A stretch of 64,000 bases of DNA from Verrucomicrobiota bacterium (GTDB lineage: Bacteria > Verrucomicrobiota > Verrucomicrobiia > Limisphaerales > J093), in contig JAKLFY010000001.1 of the NCBI GenBank assembly GCA_022710935.1, forward strand, positions 1-64,000, in the 5' to 3' direction. The position numbers and the translations under genes were made by a program. The first letter of the stretch is position 1, and each line of letters begins with the position of its first letter. Positions 61,073 through 64,000 of this stretch are shown here, piece after piece. The notes under the pieces were generated by a model that was given only the letters and a program-made list of their open reading frames with translations, was not told the origin of the DNA and ran no database searches.

Positions 61073-61399
61073 GGTTAATTCGTTTTCGGTGTCGCCGCCG
61101 CGGAGGCCGAACTCAAACCGCCCCGCCGCGTATGGGGAAATAGCAGCGCGATTCAACCCCGGGTGTCAAACCCAAACGCTCGTCGGTACATCGGATTGCT
61201 GTCGGTGTTCTGTCGCCCGGTGAGGGCACCGGGCCTACCACGGATCAAGGCCCCTGGTGTAGGCCGCGTGCCCCCACGCGGCGCAAGCTCGTTTCCTGCC
61301 GACAACTTACAGATGCACTGAATGCTCGTCGCAAAACCGCGCTTGTGTGGGCGCGGGTGTTCTGGTATCGCCCCTCCGTCCTTTCTCAATCCCACTCAT
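61073..61399. other. Gene-free region with family B repeat
   Basis: About 330 bases between divergent genes. Apart from family B copy 2 (61186-61318) I see no supported gene. No clear promoter was found for the RCC1 gene. Confidence 0.5.
61186..61318. repeat. Family B nested-hairpin repeat, copy 2
   Basis: Ends GTACATCGG and GATGCAC with inner CTGTCGGTG and CCGACAAC arms. The internal blocks GCCCGGTGAGGGCACCGGGC and AGGCCGCGTGCCCCCACGCG are identical to copy 1, while the middle hairpin has changed. Same length and orientation as copy 1. Confidence 0.85.
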
Positions 61400-64000
61400 A
61401 TGAATGCGGTCAATGGCACCCCGCGACGCCCCGGGGTCGCTCCCTGCGGACTGGCGGACACACTGCGGATGGCGCTGTTGGTGTGTGCAGTGGCGGCTCC
61501 CCTGTCTGCTGCGAAGCCGGCGCGCGGGGCCGGCGGTCGCGTGGTGGCCTGGGGGCGAAACGCCGAGGGCCAGTGCACCGTGCCGGCCAGCGCGACCAAT
61601 ATCGTTGGGATCGCGGCCACGGCCATTCAAACGCTCGCATTGCGCGAGGACGGGACGCTCCTGGCCTGGGGCAGCTCGCCGCCCGCCGGCGCCGGCAACC
61701 TGGTGCGGATCGCCGGCGACAATTTTCACGCAGCCGGCGTCCGGTCCGATGGAACCGTGGGCGTGTGGAGTTCGTTTCCGTCCGTGGCGGCGGTGCCGCC
61801 CGAAGCGACGAATGTCGTCGATGTCGCTGTTGGCAACAGCCATGTGTTGGCGCTGCGGCAGGACGGTCGCGTGATTGCCTGGGGAGAAAACGCCTGGGGA
61901 CAGCTCAACGTTCCCGCGTCCGCCACGAATGTGGTCCAGATCGACGCGGGCGGCGTGCATGGGATGGCGCTGTGCGCCGATGGGCGGCTGCTGGTTTGGG
62001 GCCAGGTCAGCTACGTTCCCGCCGCGGCGACGAACCTGATGGCGATCGCGGCCACCTTCGACCGATGTCTGGCGCTGCGCCGCGACGGGCGCGTGTTCGA
62101 ATGGTTCGCCGACGCGGATCTCGAAGTTCCGCCCCAGGCCACGAACGTTGTGGCCATCTCGGGCGGCGCGTCTCACTGGCTGGCCTTGCGCCAGGACGGA
62201 AAGGTGGTGGCATGGGGACTGAGTCCCGAGCCGGAGACGATTGTGCCGGCGAGCCTGGCGGATGTCACCGCCATCGCGGCTGGGGGCAATCATAGCGTCG
62301 CGTTGCTCGGATCCACGGCGCCTTCGGTCTTTGTGGCGCCGCCCGGCGCGACGGTGCTGGCCGGGGATTCGCTTTTGTTCCGGGGTGAGCCGCGCGGATT
62401 GCGTCCGGTCAGCCGGCAATGGTTTCTCGATGGGTCGGCTGTGGCAGGGGCGACCGACAGCACGCTCTTTCTCGACAATGTCCAGGCCGTGCATGCCGGA
62501 GGCTACACCCTGGCGATGACGCGGGCGACCGGGACGGTGACAAGCGACTTGCTGAGGCTCGATGTGATCGAGTCACCGCCGCGTTTTGCCGGATCGGAGC
62601 GCGCGTTCGGCTTACTCAAAGGCCAGGAGCTGCTGCTCGCGCCTGAGGTGCGGGGGACGGAGCCGATGGCGTTTCAGTGGCGCAGAGACGGCATGGTTCT
62701 GGAGGGTGAAAACGGGCCGACACTGGCCAGAGCCGCCGTGACGGGGACGGATGCGGGCGTTTACGAGCTTGTGGCGAGCAATCGGGTGGGAGTGACATCG
62801 AGCCCGGCCCAGACTGTGTCGATCGTCCACGTCGCGGCCTGGGGGTCGAACACGATGGGACCAACCCAGGTGCCGCACTCGGCCACAAATCTCGTGGCGG
62901 TGGCGGCGGGCGTGAACCACAGCCTGGGTCTGCGCGAAGACGGAACGGTCCTGGGCTGGGGCGACTCGACCTTCGGCCAGACAATGCCACCCGATGCCGC
63001 CACCAACGTTGTCGCCATCGCCGCTGGTGACGGCGTGAGCCTTGTGTTGCGGGCCGACGGCGGCCTGATCGCGTGGGGCTCGAACGACCATGGCCAAATG
63101 ACCACGCCCGCCGACGCGACCAATCTGATCGGGATCGCCGCTGGACCCGCCCATTGCCTTGCGGTGCGCCAGGATGGGAAGGTGTTTGCCTGGGGAGCAA
63201 ACTGGGCCGGGGAATGCACGGTCCCGGAGTCGGCAACCAACGTTGTTGCGGTGGCCGCGGGTGGCGGGCACAGTCTGGCATTGCGTGCGGATGGGACCGC
63301 GGTGGCCTGGGGCTCCGGTTCATACGGCATGAACAGCGTACCGGAGGCGGCTACGAACGTGGTGGCCATCGCCGCGGGAGGCGAACACAACCTGGCCCTG
63401 CGCGCCGACGGGACAGTGGTGGGGTGGGGGAGCAACGATGCTGGCGAGTCCGCGCCTCCCGAATGGGCCACGAACCTCGTGTCGATTTCCGCCCACGGCT
63501 GCAGCAGCCTCGGGGTGTGCGCCGACGGCACGATTGTCGAGTGGGGTTGCGGTTTCTCTCCTGAGGCGCCAATTCCCGCCCAAGCCACCAACGCGATCGC
63601 TGTGTCAGCGGGCCGAGGGTTCAATTTGGCGTTGCTTGATCGCGACGTGTTGCAGGTGTCTCAGGCCCCGAGGAACCCGGTGACGGCCGCCGGCGAGACG
63701 CTGATTCTGCGGGGAGCCGCCTTCGGTTATCCCGCACCGAGCTATCGTTGGCTGCGGAACGGTGTGCCGGTTGCAGGCGCGACCAATGCCTGGCTCGTCT
63801 TGTTGAATGTGCAGGCCGACGCGGCCGCGGAATACTCGGTCGAGATACGGAGCGGCGGTCGAGTGGCGAGGAGTCTGGCGGCGCCGCTTGTTGTTGTTCC
63901 GGCCGCACCCACGATCACGATGAATCCGGTGAGCCAATTGGCGCTTCTGGGCACCGAGGCGGTCTTCTTTGGGGGCGCGAAGGGGACCGAGCCGATCGCG
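61400..64000 (+). CDS. RCC1-repeat/Ig-like surface protein, C-terminus outside window
   Basis: Open from the ATG at 61400 to the right edge (867 codons). After a signal-like stretch (LRMALLVCAVAAPLSA) come about six RCC1-type propeller repeats with the pattern ATNVVxIAAGxxHSLALRxDG(T/R)VxAWG, an Ig-like pair (about 310-470, FLDGSAVAGATDSTLFLDNV and FQWRRDGMVLEGENGPTLAR), a second set of six or seven RCC1 repeats (about 475-755) and the start of another Ig domain (YRWLRNGVPVAGATNAWLVL). Typical of large Verrucomicrobia surface proteins; ligand unknown. Confidence 0.85.
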   Translation, partial: MNAVNGTPRRPGVAPCGLADTLRMALLVCAVAAPLSAAKPARGAGGRVVAWGRNAEGQCTVPASATNIVGIAATAIQTLALREDGTLLAWGSSPPAGAGNLVRIAGDNFHAAGVRSDGTVGVWSSFPSVAAVPPEATNVVDVAVGNSHVLALRQDGRVIAWGENAWGQLNVPASATNVVQIDAGGVHGMALCADGRLLVWGQVSYVPAAATNLMAIAATFDRCLALRRDGRVFEWFADADLEVPPQATNVVAISGGASHWLALRQDGKVVAWGLSPEPETIVPASLADVTAIAAGGNHSVALLGSTAPSVFVAPPGATVLAGDSLLFRGEPRGLRPVSRQWFLDGSAVAGATDSTLFLDNVQAVHAGGYTLAMTRATGTVTSDLLRLDVIESPPRFAGSERAFGLLKGQELLLAPEVRGTEPMAFQWRRDGMVLEGENGPTLARAAVTGTDAGVYELVASNRVGVTSSPAQTVSIVHVAAWGSNTMGPTQVPHSATNLVAVAAGVNHSLGLREDGTVLGWGDSTFGQTMPPDAATNVVAIAAGDGVSLVLRADGGLIAWGSNDHGQMTTPADATNLIGIAAGPAHCLAVRQDGKVFAWGANWAGECTVPESATNVVAVAAGGGHSLALRADGTAVAWGSGSYGMNSVPEAATNVVAIAAGGEHNLALRADGTVVGWGSNDAGESAPPEWATNLVSISAHGCSSLGVCADGTIVEWGCGFSPEAPIPAQATNAIAVSAGRGFNLALLDRDVLQVSQAPRNPVTAAGETLILRGAAFGYPAPSYRWLRNGVPVAGATNAWLVLLNVQADAAAEYSVEIRSGGRVARSLAAPLVVVPAAPTITMNPVSQLALLGTEAVFFGGAKGTEPIA

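Noticed and set aside
1-64000. CRISPR array
   Set aside because: No evenly spaced short direct repeats with unique spacers; the repeats found are dispersed palindromic elements.

Overview
The window looks like a chromosomal piece of a high-GC Verrucomicrobiota bacterium, probably of the Pedosphaera/Limisphaerales kind. This is inferred from gene content, not from a marker-gene search. The signs are a prepilin-type protein with the H-X9-DG tail, the 51-residue small basic protein known from Planctomycetes and Verrucomicrobia, several Tat-exported Gfo/Idh/MocA oxidoreductases and exported sugar isomerases, lamin-tail/CotH and RCC1/Ig surface proteins, and a eukaryotic-type HisA.

Left part (1-17 kb). 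A minus-strand pair encodes a partial KaiC-like protein and a very large glutamate-dehydrogenase-like protein fused to a DHH-like domain. It is divergent from an ordinary gdhA, which is followed by apbE. A housekeeping block follows on the plus strand: prs, rplY, pth, rpsF, ssb, rplI, then pgk, tpiA, secG and an oligopeptide ABC transporter (binding protein plus two permeases). rpsR is missing from its usual place between ssb and rplI.

Middle (17-36 kb). A minus-strand run holds an RsuA/RluB-type pseudouridine synthase, an SH3 protein and folD (each joined to the next by ATGA overlaps), a DUF6941-type protein and a membrane protein. Next come the small basic protein, hisA, an exported FG-GAP repeat protein, a flavodoxin-fold oxidoreductase, a 1923-residue lamin-tail/CotH protein, a glycerophosphodiesterase-like protein that has lost its catalytic histidines, an H-X9-DG prepilin, a propeller plus helical-barrel protein and a zinc-ribbon membrane protein.

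The most striking object is the stretch 36384-37266. It has no believable gene, a TTGACA/TATGGT promoter at its left end, an intrinsic terminator at its right end and strong hairpins throughout. I read it as an approximately 880-nt structured RNA that I cannot assign to a family with confidence.

Right part (37-64 kb). fabF-acpP, a pyrophosphate-dependent phosphofructokinase, a GHL10-type hydrolase shortened by deletion, a sialidase-like protein, exported sugar oxidoreductases and isomerases, a FIST protein with trmB, tRNA-Arg(CCU), a decayed TPR gene, cysK, a nucleotide-sugar epimerase, uppP, an acetyl-xylan-esterase-like hydrolase, a PIN/Phd toxin-antitoxin pair, a beta-helix protein, a cupin, and the start of an RCC1/Ig protein that runs off the right edge.

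Three families of structured intergenic repeats are present. Family A has four copies in one orientation, two of them beginning in the stop codon of the upstream gene and one about 4 bp after it. Family B has two full copies and a fragment, built from nested hairpins. Family C has two copies in inverted orientation that bracket the toxin-antitoxin pair. The exported enzymes suggest a lifestyle based on breaking down complex polysaccharides.
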